DNA of 64,000 bases from contig CAVRWL010000004.1 in the NCBI GenBank assembly GCA_963724945.1, forward strand, positions 13,135 to 77,134, written 5' to 3'. Position numbers and translations under genes: made by a program. The DNA comes from Hyphomicrobium_A sp963724945. GTDB lineage: Bacteria; Pseudomonadota; Alphaproteobacteria; Rhizobiales; Hyphomicrobiaceae. Positions 8,596 to 21,476 of this stretch are shown one piece after another. Every line of letters begins with the position of its first letter. Position 1 is the first letter of the stretch. Below the pieces are notes generated by a model that was given only the letters and a program-made list of their open reading frames with translations, ran no database searches and was not told the origin of the DNA.

Positions 8596-8943
8596 GAAAG
8601 GTGGTCTGCCGCCCCTTGCCGATTCGTTACCTGCCCAAGCTTTTCGTCCGCCTGTGACGAGCGCAATGGCGGGGCGGCCACTTTCACCAGCTTTCTCGCC
8701 CCCGCTTCTGAACAAGCCGATGATTCGCAGGCCGGCCAGCCATGACGGGCCCCCGCCGCAGCCGCTTCGCCCTTTTTGCGCGCCCTGCCCGAGAATCGCC
8801 ATGGGACGCCCCAATCGCGCCTTTGCGCGGCCCGCAGCAAACCAGAATCGGGGTGCTGTTTAGGTCTCGTTAGGCGAATCGACGTGGTATTGTTGTGTCC
8901 GGGCGTTCCCTTGGGTCCCGGCGTCAAATGAGGGGAAAGCCCG

Positions 8944-9690
8944 ATGCTGATGACTGTGGTTGGCAGAAATCCGAGTGCGTCGAATTATGGTGAGTTGGCG
9001 GGCATCCGCGTGCTCATCACCGGTGTTTCGCCAACGTGCGGCGTCGACGTCGCGCGCGCTTTTGCCGATCACCGCGGCCGACTGGTTGTGCATGCGGGCG
9101 CCCCTGCACCGGAAAACGACGTGGTGGCGGGGGTACTCGCAGAAACGGCGAGCGCGGTCGAACTCTTCACCGCAGCCTACACAGATTCCAAGACGGCGGT
9201 CCGCTTCGCGCAGACCGCGGTGCAGACCTTTGGCGGCCTCGATGCCGTCATCAATCTCATCCCCATAACGGACGCCGAGCTGGCGAACCGGGTCAGCCTG
9301 ACTGACGTCGAGGATCTCATTGCCCGCAAGCTCGAGCTTCCGCTCGTCGTCTCGCGCGTCGTCGCCAATCGCATGAAGGTGCTGCTCACCGAGGGGCTCG
9401 TGCTCAATGTGGTGACAATGCCGGTCCCGCGCACGGCGGGCGAAGCCGTCCTCGCCGGCGTGGTGCGGACCGCGCTCGCTGCGATGACACGCGGCGAGGC
9501 GGAAGCGCTGGCGCCGCAAGGTATCCGCGTCAATGCCATCGGCCCGCGGGCGGCGGCGCCAGAAGCGGGCGCGTGCCTCGCGAGCGAGCCGGACATTGCC
9601 GCACTCGCGCTCTACCTTGCCTCCAAGCACGGACGGACGCTCTCAGGTCACATCTTCGATGCCGCGGGCGTTGCCGCACGGCGCTGCTGA
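8944..9690 (+). CDS. SDR-fold protein lacking the catalytic Tyr/Lys
   Basis: A 248-residue Rossmann-fold protein of the short-chain dehydrogenase superfamily. The dinucleotide loop is altered (TGVSPTCG instead of TGxxxGxG), and the region where YxxxK should lie reads GEAVLAGVVRTALAAMTR with no Tyr-Lys pair. The downstream IRVNAIGPRA segment and C-terminal LYLASKHGRTLSGHIFDAAG are typical of SDRs. It is probably catalytically inactive or uses another chemistry. It starts at ATG 8944, with a GGGGAAAG ribosome-binding site immediately upstream. Confidence 0.8.
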   Translation: MLMTVVGRNPSASNYGELAGIRVLITGVSPTCGVDVARAFADHRGRLVVHAGAPAPENDVVAGVLAETASAVELFTAAYTDSKTAVRFAQTAVQTFGGLDAVINLIPITDAELANRVSLTDVEDLIARKLELPLVVSRVVANRMKVLLTEGLVLNVVTMPVPRTAGEAVLAGVVRTALAAMTRGEAEALAPQGIRVNAIGPRAAAPEAGACLASEPDIAALALYLASKHGRTLSGHIFDAAGVAARRC

Positions 9691-9716
9691 GCGGCGCCGC
9701 AAGGATCGGAGCGAGG

Positions 9717-10889
9717 CTAGAGGCGCCAACTCCTCGCTGCACCGCGCAAGCCTTGCAGCCACGGGATGGAGGAGCCGCTGAAGCCGACCAGATCCGCGCC
9801 GCGGTCGCGCAAGTCTTTGAGATTGGTGCCGAGCTGCGCCAGCGCGAAATCGAATGTCATGAGGCGGATCACATCGTCCATGGACAGGGCGCGCAGGCCG
9901 CCCTTGGCGCGAAAGCCGCTCAGCTCCTGCTCGAGAGCGCCGAGCGCGCGCTCGACGGCGGCAGAATCGGTAGGAGCCTCCTCGCCTTCTAACGCCTGCG
10001 AACCGTAGCAGACGGACAAATCCCCGACCGCAAGACAAAGCCGCTCCAACCGCGGTTGCATGACGGCGAGCGCAGCGTCCGCGAACGGGGCGGAGACCGC
10101 GCGCAAAAGTATGACCTCGGTGTGCCAGAGGCGCCGCACCGCGCGCACGGCCGCATCGGGATCGGGATGATCGGCGAGATGGCCGGCGAGCTCGAGCTTG
10201 GTCTCATCGGCAAGCCCGCTCATCATTGCGATGGCGGAGCGAATCTTTGCGCCCATGATGCCGATCTGCTGTTCGTCGTAGCGTCCGGTGAGCGCCGCGG
10301 TCAAAATTTCGCGGAGCAGCTCGAAATTGAGCGCCAGCGTCCGGCGGACGTGCTCGGCGAGCGCGGGCCCAGCCCGGGAGGGAAAGACGAGTAGCGAGGT
10401 CAGACTCGCGACGGCGGCGCCGATCATCACCTCGATCATACGATAGTAGGCCGACGAGATCGGCGATCCCAGCCGCGGGTCGCCGAGAATGACGATGGCC
10501 GCCGTCACGCAAGCGATGCGCAGCGGCGGACGGCGGGCCGAGAAAAGGACCAGCACGAACACGGTCGCGGCCAGGCCTGCGTATTTCAGCACATGGGCAT
10601 CGGCAAGCACGATCGCGATGGCGCCGCCGAGGAGGACGCCGAGAAGGCTGCCGAGGAGACGGTCGAACGCCTGGCCGAGCGAGGCGCCCACGTTGGCCTG
10701 CATCACCATTATGGCCGTCACCACCGCCCAGAAGCCCTGTGGCAACTGCAGGAGCTCGACGGCGGCGTACGCAAGGCAGGCCGCGACGGCCGTCTGCAGC
10801 GCCCGACGGAGGTGCGGCCAGCTATCCCGCCAGCCGTCGATCCAATGTTCGCGATTGATCAACGAATTGCCCCGAAACGTAGAGCGCAC
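9717..10889 (-). CDS. FUSC family inner-membrane protein (aromatic acid exporter type)
   Basis: A 390-residue protein with six hydrophobic helices in the first 170 residues (LLQLPQGFWAVVTAIMVMQ, GSLLGVLLGGAIAIVLAD, YAGLAATVFVLVLFS and others), followed by a soluble helical half. The layout matches the FUSC/ArAE efflux family (fusaric acid resistance, AaeB-like). No periplasmic adaptor gene is nearby, so the transport partner is unknown. It is transcribed divergently from the groES-groEL operon. Confidence 0.85.
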   Translation of the reverse strand: MRSTFRGNSLINREHWIDGWRDSWPHLRRALQTAVAACLAYAAVELLQLPQGFWAVVTAIMVMQANVGASLGQAFDRLLGSLLGVLLGGAIAIVLADAHVLKYAGLAATVFVLVLFSARRPPLRIACVTAAIVILGDPRLGSPISSAYYRMIEVMIGAAVASLTSLLVFPSRAGPALAEHVRRTLALNFELLREILTAALTGRYDEQQIGIMGAKIRSAIAMMSGLADETKLELAGHLADHPDPDAAVRAVRRLWHTEVILLRAVSAPFADAALAVMQPRLERLCLAVGDLSVCYGSQALEGEEAPTDSAAVERALGALEQELSGFRAKGGLRALSMDDVIRLMTFDFALAQLGTNLKDLRDRGADLVGFSGSSIPWLQGLRGAARSWRL

Positions 10890-11002
10890 GAGCCTAGGCC
10901 GCCCGCCGTTACGTCCGGGTTACGCCGCGGCCAATCCTTAATGCCGTGCGGCCCTGCTTTCCTTGACAGCCGCCCCTTAGCCCGCGTATCACCTCGACGC
11001 GT

Positions 11003-11029
11003 TTGGCACTCTCTTCATCGAAGTGCCAA
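11003..11029 (+). promoter_or_regulatory. CIRCE operator upstream of groES-groEL
   Basis: TTGGCACTC, nine bases, AAGTGCCAA matches the CIRCE inverted repeat (TTAGCACTC-N9-GAGTGCTAA) with one stem mismatch. It lies 61 bases before the groES start. CIRCE is the HrcA binding site, so the operon is probably repressed by HrcA at normal temperature. Confidence 0.85.
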
Positions 11030-11090
11030 ACATCCCCTCAAGATCGCCGCACCGCATCGGGTCAGGCCTTCAGCTGGAGCAATATTTCCC

Positions 11091-11382
11091 ATGAAATTCC
11101 GTCCATTGCACGACCGCGTCGTCGTCAAACGCCTCGACAGCGAAACCAAGACGTCGGGCGGCATCATCATCCCCGACACCGCGGCCGAGAAGCCGCAGCA
11201 GGGCGAGGTCGTCGCCGTCGGTCCCGGCGCGCGCGACGAGGCCGGCAAGCTCATCGCCCATCGAGCTCAAGAAGGGCGACAAGGTGCTGTTCGGCAAATG
11301 GAGCGGCACCGAGGTCAAGATCGACGGGCAGGAGCTGCTGATCATGAAGGAGAGCGACATCATGGGCGTCTTGGAGAAGTAA
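11091..11382 (+). CDS. groES: Co-chaperonin GroES (frame-disrupted by one base)
   Basis: GroES caps the GroEL ring. The first half (MKFRPLHDRVVVKRLDSE…, SGGIIIPDTAAEKPQQGEV) and the second half (IELKKGDKVLFGKWSGTEV…, LLIMKESDIMGVLEK) are both full-strength GroES, but they lie in different frames: an extra base falls near 11262, between LIA and IEL. Length is 97 codons plus one base. As written the protein would end in unrelated sequence. A second functional copy elsewhere or a sequencing error are both possible; groES is essential, which favours error. CIRCE lies upstream and groEL 109 bases downstream. Confidence 0.9.
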
Positions 11383-11491
11383 GCCCCCTCGATCGCTCGC
11401 ACTCCCTTCCCATCTGCCGACGAGGGCCGGCGGCCGCGCCCTGCCCCCGAAGGCCCACCCCAAAGACTTCCAACTCAGGAGTACAGTCCAT

Positions 11492-13147
<1,656 letters not shown>

Positions 13148-13191
13148 GCCCATGATCTAGGCTCGGGCCCGACAGCAATATACGAGCTAAA

Positions 13192-13223
13192 GACGCCGCG
13201 CGCGGGATACCGGGCGCGGCGTT
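13192..13223 (+). terminator. Hairpin terminator after groEL
   Basis: GACGCCGCGC and GCGCGGCGTT pair across a 12-base loop, 45 bases after the groEL stop. Only a short TTCTC follows, so termination strength is uncertain. Confidence 0.55.
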
Positions 13224-13241
13224 CTCACTTTCAGGCCGGCT

Positions 13242-14042
13242 TCACCTGCGCTGCGCGTTCCAACCTGGTGCGCCAAGGTAGGGGGGAAAGACTTCCCGGT
13301 GCTCGTTTTCGACGCGCGGCGCCGCTATCGGGCTCGTTGCGCGGCGGCTGCGGTGCACCACTGGGGCCCGCACCTCCGCCGCGGCGGTGGCCTTGTGCGG
13401 CGCGCGTACCGGAAGCGGCGGTATGCCGACGTTCAAGCGTGCGCTTGCGCCGCCCGAATGCTTCTTTGCGGGCGCCTGCTTCTTGTCCGCGGGGTCGGGT
13501 AGAGCTGCTGTCGTGGTGTCGGTGCCGACGGGTGCCGCAACGGGCAAGGCAGCGCCCACGTGCGACGGCGCCGGAGTGTCTGCCGGCAGATCTACGCCGC
13601 TACGATCGGTCGAAGGCGAAGGCGCTACGCCGAGGGCAAACGGCGGCGGCGTCGGTTCTGAGGCTTTCGCGGTGGTTGCCGCCTTGACGGATGCTCCGCC
13701 GGAACTGAAGCGCCGGCTCAACTCCTCGGCCCGCTGCCGCACCGCGGCGGCCTCGCGTCCTTCTGGCTTAAGGCGTTTCGTCACCGGCGCGTCAGCCGGA
13801 GGCGCGTCGAAACCCGGAAGCGGCGGGACCACCGTCGGTTTGTCCTGCGCGCGCCAAGCCTCCTGCAAATTGAGCAACCGCGCACTGTCGAGAAACGCAG
13901 GCAGTGAGAAAGTCGGCGGCGAGCCCGACCGCAGGTCGGTCTGATCCGACTCGAATGCAGCGGCACCGGGGATCAGACAGCACATCGCCAGCAGCGAGCC
14001 GCCGACGATCGCGCTTTCGCGGATACCCATCACGCTCATCAC
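13242..14042 (-). CDS. Secreted Ala/Pro-rich protein of unknown function
   Basis: A 266-residue protein with a clear signal peptide (about 1-29, hydrophobic IVGGSLLAMCCLIPGAAA, cleavage after AAA). The mature part is low-complexity and rich in Ala, Pro, Thr and Lys, with a short conserved-looking N-terminal block (FSLPAFLDSARLLNLQEAWRAQ). No enzymatic motif is visible. It is convergent with groEL. It could be a periplasmic linker or cell-envelope protein; I do not recognise the family. Confidence 0.6.
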   Translation of the reverse strand: MMSVMGIRESAIVGGSLLAMCCLIPGAAAFESDQTDLRSGSPPTFSLPAFLDSARLLNLQEAWRAQDKPTVVPPLPGFDAPPADAPVTKRLKPEGREAAAVRQRAEELSRRFSSGGASVKAATTAKASEPTPPPFALGVAPSPSTDRSGVDLPADTPAPSHVGAALPVAAPVGTDTTTAALPDPADKKQAPAKKHSGGASARLNVGIPPLPVRAPHKATAAAEVRAPVVHRSRRATSPIAAPRVENEHREVFPPYLGAPGWNAQRR

Positions 14043-14475
14043 TCAAAACTCCCAAACTCAGCCGTTCGTACTCGAACTCATGCACTCAACGCCCGCTCGG
14101 ACCTTTCCGAGCGCCGACACCTCGTGCACGTGCTAGCGGGGGCCCCCGGACTGCAGACGGCAAAGGGACCTAGGGACTGCGCGCGCCGGCGGGACGATCA
14201 CGCCTGAGGCCTCGCCTATGGTGCATCACATGACGCACATGACTTGCAGAGGCCTCTCGGGCTGCGCTCAGCCCCCATATACTATCAATGCTCCAGCAGG
14301 CATCAACAAGGCGTTATCAAGTGGCGCTTTTCAGCATGAATGCGCCTTGCAGCGGGGCTCGATTGCCTTTCTTTGGCGGACGGCAGATGATTGATTAACG
14401 ACGGGCCGCGCCACCCCCGGGCCTCCATTTCCGCGCACGTCAAGGGCCAGGACCGCTTGCCTCGGGAGGGGCTCG
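14043..14475. other. Non-coding stretch before the LysR gene
   Basis: A 433-base gap between divergent genes. The middle (about 14275-14345) is locally AT-richer than its surroundings, which would suit promoters. I see no conserved gene, tRNA or strong hairpin. Confidence 0.4.
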
Positions 14476-15387
14476 ATGGACATCCGACAGCTGCAATATC
14501 TCGCCGCGCTCGCCCGCGAGAAGCACTTCACGCGCGCCGCTGCCGCCTGCAACGTGACGCAACCGACGCTCTCCGGGCGCATCCGCCAGCTCGAGCTCGA
14601 GCTCGAGGTTCCGATCGTGGAGCGCGGCCAGCGCTATCGCGGGCTGACGCCGGAAGGCGAGCGCGTCCTCAAGTGGGCGCACGTCATCCTCAAGAACTGG
14701 CAGGCGATGCAGGAAGAGCTCGGCCACCTCAAGGACCACGAGAGCGGGCTGATGGGTCGCGTGGTGCTCGGCGGCATCCCCTCCTCGCTGCCGATGATCC
14801 CGCTCCTGACGAAAAAAATCAGAACCCTTCACCCCGGCATCGACTTCACGGTGCTGTCGCAAAGCTCCGAGGAGATCCTACGCGGGCTTGCCGATTTCTC
14901 GCTCGACGTCGGCATTACCTATCTCGACAACGAGCCGATCGAGGGCCTGCTCTCAACGCCGCTCTATGTCGAGCGCTATTGCCTGTTCGTTCCCGAGACG
15001 CACGCCTACGCCAAGCGCGGGTCGGTGACGTGGCAGGAGGCGTCCGAGGAGCCGCTGTGCCTTCTCACCTCCAACATGCAGAACAGGCGCATCATCGACC
15101 GTGCGTTCGAAACGGCGCAATGCCACCCCGTCCCGCGGCTGGAGACCAATTCCGTCATCAATCTGTGCTCCAACGTGCGTCTGATGGGTCTTGCCAGCAT
15201 CATGCCGCAGTACGTGCTTGAGGTGCTGGGGAATGTCTCCGACATTCGCGCGATCCCGCTCGACCATCCGACGGTCGAGCACAGCGTCGGGCTGGTCGTG
15301 ACGGACCGCGATCCGCTCTCGCCGCTGATCGAGGCGCTGCGCGAGGCGGCGGCCGCGCTCGCGCCCGTCACTTTCGGGGGTCAATAA
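14476..15387 (+). CDS. LysR-family transcriptional regulator of the formate dehydrogenase operon
   Basis: A 303-residue LysR protein. The N-terminal winged helix-turn-helix is clear (MDIRQLQYLAALAREKHFTRAAAACN…, TQPTLSGRIRQLE), followed by a co-inducer-binding domain with VVLGGIPSSLPMIP at its start. It lies immediately upstream of fdsG in the same direction, the position of the formate dehydrogenase regulator in many proteobacteria. Control of fdsGBAD is inferred from this position. The start at ATG 14476 fits the normal LysR N-terminus. Confidence 0.9.
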   Translation: MDIRQLQYLAALAREKHFTRAAAACNVTQPTLSGRIRQLELELEVPIVERGQRYRGLTPEGERVLKWAHVILKNWQAMQEELGHLKDHESGLMGRVVLGGIPSSLPMIPLLTKKIRTLHPGIDFTVLSQSSEEILRGLADFSLDVGITYLDNEPIEGLLSTPLYVERYCLFVPETHAYAKRGSVTWQEASEEPLCLLTSNMQNRRIIDRAFETAQCHPVPRLETNSVINLCSNVRLMGLASIMPQYVLEVLGNVSDIRAIPLDHPTVEHSVGLVVTDRDPLSPLIEALREAAAALAPVTFGGQ

Positions 15388-15453
15388 GATGACAGTGCAT
15401 AGCTGGAAGCCCGCGGCATAAAACAGTCATTTGTGCAATGCAGCATTGGCCGC

Positions 15454-15471
15454 CTCGATTGCCGCATCGAG
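15454..15471 (+). promoter_or_regulatory. Inverted repeat upstream of fdsG, candidate LysR operator
   Basis: CTCGAT, six bases, ATCGAG is a perfect interrupted palindrome 75 bases before the fdsG start, within the 158-base gap after the LysR gene. Its dyad spacing is compatible with a LysR-type site, but nothing else supports it. Confidence 0.35.
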
Positions 15472-15545
15472 AGCGCCGATTTGATCCCGCGGGCGCAACT
15501 TGGGACAAGGCAGTTTGCCGCAGGCGAGGCCACCGAGGCATAGGA

Positions 15546-16054
15546 ATGTCACGACCAATGACCCCCACCGTTGCGAGCGAAGCACCGCCCGCAAGCGAAG
15601 AGCGTTCCCGTACGATCTGCGAGGCTCACGGCAATCGTCCCGACGAGCTTTTGGAGATCTTCCACGCGGTGCAGGCCGAGCTCGGCTTCGTGCCCGAGGC
15701 GGCGCTGCCCGTCATTGCCGGCGCGCTCAATCTGTCGCGCGCCGAGGTCTACGGCGTGTTGAGCTTCTATCATGATTTCCGGCGCGCGCCGCCGGGGCGC
15801 CACGTGGTCAAGATCTGCCGCGCCGAGGCCTGCCAGGCGATGCACACCGAGGAGGTGTGCCGCCATGCCGAGCAGCGGCTCGGCACGCATTTCGGCGAGA
15901 CGAGCGCCGACGGAGAGTTCACGCTGGAGGCCGTCTACTGCCTCGGCAATTGCGCGCTCTCGCCGGCCATGATGATCGATGACGTCCTCTATGGTTGCGT
16001 CGACAAGAAGCGCTTCGACGCGATCATTGCCGACCTCGACAAGGAGGCCGCTGC

Positions 16055-16058
<4 letters not shown>
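15546..16058 (+). CDS. fdsG: NAD-dependent formate dehydrogenase gamma subunit (FdsG)
   Basis: A 170-residue thioredoxin-fold [2Fe-2S] protein homologous to NuoE. The cluster ligands are seen as CRAEAC and CLGNC. The N-terminal helical part (RPDELLEIFHAVQAELGFVPEAALPVIA) is the NuoE-type domain. It passes electrons within the soluble FdsGBAD formate dehydrogenase, which oxidises formate to CO2 and reduces NAD+. The start is ATG 15546 in AGGAATG context; the frame extends upstream without conserved sequence. Its stop overlaps the fdsB start (ATGA). This subunit is intact, unlike its two neighbours. Confidence 0.92.
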
Positions 16059-17610
<1,552 letters not shown>

Positions 17611-17649
17611 CCAAGCGAGGCCACGCTATGACCAGCGAGAACCCAGCCG

Positions 17650-20557
17650 ATGACGCTGATCAAGGAACAGGACTACGGCACCCCCGCCAAGCATCCGCAC
17701 TGCGAACGCGACGGTGACGCTTGAGATCGACGGCCAGGCCGTGACGGTCCCTGAGGGCACCTCGATCATGCGGGCGGCCGCCGATGCTCGGCATCAGGTG
17801 CCGAAGCTGTGTGCCAGCGACAACCTCGACCGCCTTCGGGTCGTGCCGGCTCTGCCTCGTCGAGATCGAGGGGCGCAAGGGCACGCCCGCCTCCTGCACC
17901 ACGCCGGTGGCGCCGGGGATGCAAGGTTGCGACCCAGACCGACCGCCTTGCGCGCATCCGCAGGGGCGTGATGGAGCTTTACATCTCCGACCATCCGCTC
18001 GACTGCCTGACCTGCGCCGCCAACGGCGACTGCGAGCTGCAGGACATGGCGGGCGCAGTGGGCCTGCGCGACGTCCGCTACGGCTACGACGGCGACAACC
18101 ATGTGTTCGCGCGCTCCAACGGCGAGACGAACCCGCTGTGGCAAGGCAAGGACAAGTCCAACCCCTACTTCCAGTTCGAGCCGTCGAAGTGCATCGTGTG
18201 CTCGCGCTGCGTGCGCGCGTGCGAGGAGGTGCAGGGCACCTTCGCGCTGACCATCGACGGGCGCGGCTTCGCCTCGAACGTCGCTGCCAGCATGGACGAG
18301 GACTTCCTGCAATCGGAGTGCGTCTCCTGCGGCGCCTGCGTGCAGGCCTGCCCGACGGCGACGCTGATCGAGAAGTCCATCGTCGACCACGGCCAGCCCG
18401 AGCACTCCGTGGTGACGACGTGCGCCTACTGCGGCGTCGGCTGCTCGTTCAAGGCCGAGATGCAGGGCGACGAAGGTCGTGCGCATGGTGCCCTACAAGG
18501 ACGGCGGGCGCCAACGAGGGCCACTCGTGCGTCAAGGGCCGCTTCGCGTTCGGCTACGCGACGCACAAGGACCGCGTGCTGGACCCGATGATCCGCGAGA
18601 AGATCACCGATCCCTGGCAGGTCGTGACCTGGGACGAGGCGATCAAGTTCGCCGCCGACCGCTTCATGGCCATCCAGAAGAAGCACGGGCGCGGCTCGAT
18701 CGGCGGCATCACGTCCTCGCGCACGACCAACGAGGAGGTCTACGTCGTGCAGCGCATGGTGCGCGCGGCCTTCGGCAACAACAACGTCGACACCTGCGCG
18801 CGCGTCTGCCACTCCCCGACCGGCTACGGCCTGAAGCGACGTTCGGCACCTCCGCCGGCACCCAGGACTTCCGCAGCGTCGACAAGTCCGACGTCATCCT
18901 GGTGATCGGCGCCAATCCGACCGACGCCCACCCCGTCTTCGCCTCGCGCATGAAGAGGCGCCTGCGTGAGGGCGCCAAGCTCATCGTCGTCGACCCGCGC
19001 CGCATCGACCTCGTGCAAGCACGCCCGCACGTCAAGGCCGACTATCATCTGCAGTTGCGGCCCTCGACCAACGTCGCGGTCCTCAACGCGCTGAGCCACG
19101 TCGTCGCCGCCGAGGGCCTCATCGATCGTTGCATTCGTCGCGGCGCGCTGCGAGAAGCACGATTTCGAGCAGTGGGAGGCCTTCATCAAGGCCGGAGAGA
19201 ACCGCCCGGAGGCGCTCGAGCCCATCACGGGCGTGCCGGCAGCCGAGATTCGGGCCGCCGCGCGCCTCTTCGCCACTGGCGGCAACGGCGCGATCTACTA
19301 CGGCCTCGGCGTCACCGAGCACAGCCAGGGCTCGACCATGGTGATGGCGATGGCCAACCTCGCCATGGCGACCGGCAACATCGGCCGCGAGGGCGTGGGC
19401 GTGAACCCGCTGCGTGGGCAGAACAACGTGCAGGGCTCCTGCGACATGGGCTCGTTCCCGCACGAGTTCCCGGGCTACCGCCACGTCTCGGGCGACGCGG
19501 TACGCGCAAGCTGTTCGAGAAGGTGTGGGGCAAGAAGCTCGATCCCGAGCCCGGGCTGCGCATCCCCAACATGTTCGACGCGGCCATCGAGCGGCTCGTT
19601 CAAAGGCCTCTTCGTGCAGGGCGAGGACATCGCCCAGTCCGACCCCAACACCCAGCACGTGACGCACGCGCTCGACTCGCTGGAGCTCCTCGTCGTGCAG
19701 GACCTCTTCCTCAACGAGACGGCCGCCTTCGCGCACGTCTTCCTGCCGGGCACCTCGTTCCTGGAGAAGGACGGCACCTTCACCAACGCCGAGCGGCGCA
19801 TCAACCGCGTGCGCCCGGTGATGAAGGAGCCGCAGCGGCAAGGCGGAGTGGGAGATCGTGTGCCGCATCGCTACGGTGATGGGCTATCCCATGAGCTATC
19901 CATCAGCGCCGGCGATCATGGACGAGATCGCCGCTACTGACGCCGACCTTCAAGGGCGTGAGCTTCGCCAAGCTCGACGAGCTCGGCAGCGTCCAGTGGC
20001 CGTGCAACGACGACGCGCCGATCGGCACGCCGGTCATGCACGTCGACGAGTTCACGCGCGGCAAGGGCCGTTTCAGTTGAGCCGACGTTCGTGCCGACGA
20101 ACGAGCGCACCAACCGCAACTTCCCGCTCATCCTGACGACGGGCCGCATCCTCTCCCAGTACAACGTCGGCGCGCAGACGCGGCGCACCGAGAACGTCGT
20201 CTGGCACACGGAGGACATCCTCGAGATCCACCCCTCCGACGCAGAGGTTCGCGGCATCAAGGACGGCGCGCTTCGTCTCGCTCACGAGCCGCGTCGGCGG
20301 CACGACGATGCGCGTCCAGATCACCGACCGCATGCCGCCGGGCGTCGTCTACACGACGTTCCACTATCCCCGCCAGCGGCGCCAACGTGATCACGACGGA
20401 GAACTCCGACTGGGCGACCAACTGCCCCGAGTACAAGGTCACGGCCGTGCAGGTCATGCCGTCGAACCACCCCGCCGAATGGCAGACGGAGTGGGAGGAG
20501 CGTGACCGCGAGAACAAGCGCATCGCCGACAAGAAGACGCTGGTTGCGGCCGAGTGA
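17650..20557 (+). CDS. fdsA: NAD-dependent formate dehydrogenase alpha subunit (FdsA), molybdenum, heavily frame-disrupted
   Basis: Catalytic subunit, about 965 residues when frames are joined. In order: plant-type [2Fe-2S] domain (SCRLCLVEIEG, ASCTTP); His-Cys3 cluster region (HPLDCLTCAANGDCELQDMA); two [4Fe-4S] motifs (CIVCSRCVRAC, CVSCGACVQACPT); the Mo-bis-PGD domain's own cluster (CAYCGVGC); the catalytic cysteine region DTCARVCHSPT, so a Cys rather than a selenocysteine enzyme; and the C-terminal dinucleotide-binding domain (GRILSQYNVGAQTRRT). I count fourteen single-base breaks: twelve +1 (near 17704, 17834, 17926, 18471, 18506, 19133, 19602, 19845, 19936, 20078, 20269, 20371) and two -1 (near 18833, 19501). 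No conserved residue is lost. Confidence 0.88.
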
Positions 20558-20573
20558 ACGAGCGCAGCCACTT

Positions 20574-20604
20574 TGCTTTGAGCGTTGTGTTGCTTTGAGC
20601 GTTG
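20574..20604. repeat. 17-bp-period tandem duplication before fdhD
   Basis: TGCTTTGAGCGTTG occurs at 20574-20587 and 20591-20604, giving a 17-base period just after the fdsA stop and just before fdhD. It is a small duplication in the intergenic space with no evident function. Confidence 0.7.
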
Positions 20605-20616
20605 AGCGCCGCCATC

Positions 20617-21441
20617 ATGACCGCCATGGCAAAGAAGTCCGATCTCGTCGCGGCGCCCTCCGCGGCGCTGTGCTCGCAGCCGGTCGACGCCACGGCCTAT
20701 GATGCGGGAGGAGAGGGCTCGCCGGTCACCTGGCAAATCCCCGACGAAGTCCCCGTTGCCATCCAGATCAACTCGGCGCCCTACACGGTGATGATGGCGA
20801 CGCCGGCGAACCTCAACGAGTTCGGCGTCGGCTTCGCGCTCGCCGAAGGCATCGTGCCGAGGCGCTCCGATATCCGCGGCGTGCTCGCCATGCCTGTCGA
20901 GAGCGGCTTTGCCGTCGATATCGCCATCGATGAGGCGGCGCTCGAAGCAGCGCGTATGCCGCGCCGCTCCATCGAGGGCCGCTCGGGCTGCGGCCTGTGC
21001 GGCGTGGAGAACATCGCCGACGTCGTGCGCGTGACGGCGCCGGTTGAGCGCCAGGTCCGTCCCGACGCCGCCGCGATCCTGAAGGCCGCCACGGAGCTGC
21101 CGCAGCGCCAGCCGATGAACCGGCTCAATCACACCGTGCACGGCGCGGCGTGGGTCTCGCTTAAGGGCGAGGTTTTGATCGTGCGCGAGGACGTCGGCCG
21201 CCACAACGCGCTCGACAAGCTGATCGGCGCGCTTTTCGAGACGGGGACGGACCTCTCCTCCGGCTTCGTCCTGATGACGAGCCGCTGCTCTTTCGAGCTC
21301 GTGCAGAAGGCCGCCACCGTCGGCATCGGCGCGCTCGTAACCGTCTCGGCGCCGACCGCGCTCGCCCTCAAGATCGCCCGCAACGCCCACCTCTTTCTAG
21401 CCTCGCTCGGCGACCGTGGCGTCGTCGTCGTCAACACGTAA
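20617..21441 (+). CDS. fdhD: Formate dehydrogenase accessory sulfurtransferase FdhD
   Basis: FdhD (FdsC) moves sulfur from a cysteine desulfurase to the molybdenum cofactor and is required for formate dehydrogenase activity. The catalytic CxxC pair is in RSGCGLCG; the conserved EDVGRHNALDKLIG, MTSRCSFELVQKAA and SAPTALA segments are present. It is intact at about 274 residues. I chose ATG 20617; a TTG at 20602 and an ATG at 20626 are alternatives. The position between fdsA and fdsD is the usual fds operon order. Confidence 0.95.
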   Translation: MTAMAKKSDLVAAPSAALCSQPVDATAYDAGGEGSPVTWQIPDEVPVAIQINSAPYTVMMATPANLNEFGVGFALAEGIVPRRSDIRGVLAMPVESGFAVDIAIDEAALEAARMPRRSIEGRSGCGLCGVENIADVVRVTAPVERQVRPDAAAILKAATELPQRQPMNRLNHTVHGAAWVSLKGEVLIVREDVGRHNALDKLIGALFETGTDLSSGFVLMTSRCSFELVQKAATVGIGALVTVSAPTALALKIARNAHLFLASLGDRGVVVVNT

Positions 21442-21476
21442 CGCGCCCTCGGGAGCAATCGGGAAAGCCTCGCCTC

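Noticed and set aside
18780..18840. Selenocysteine form of formate dehydrogenase
   Set aside because: The catalytic position reads Cys (DTCARVCHSPT); no in-frame TGA is present there.
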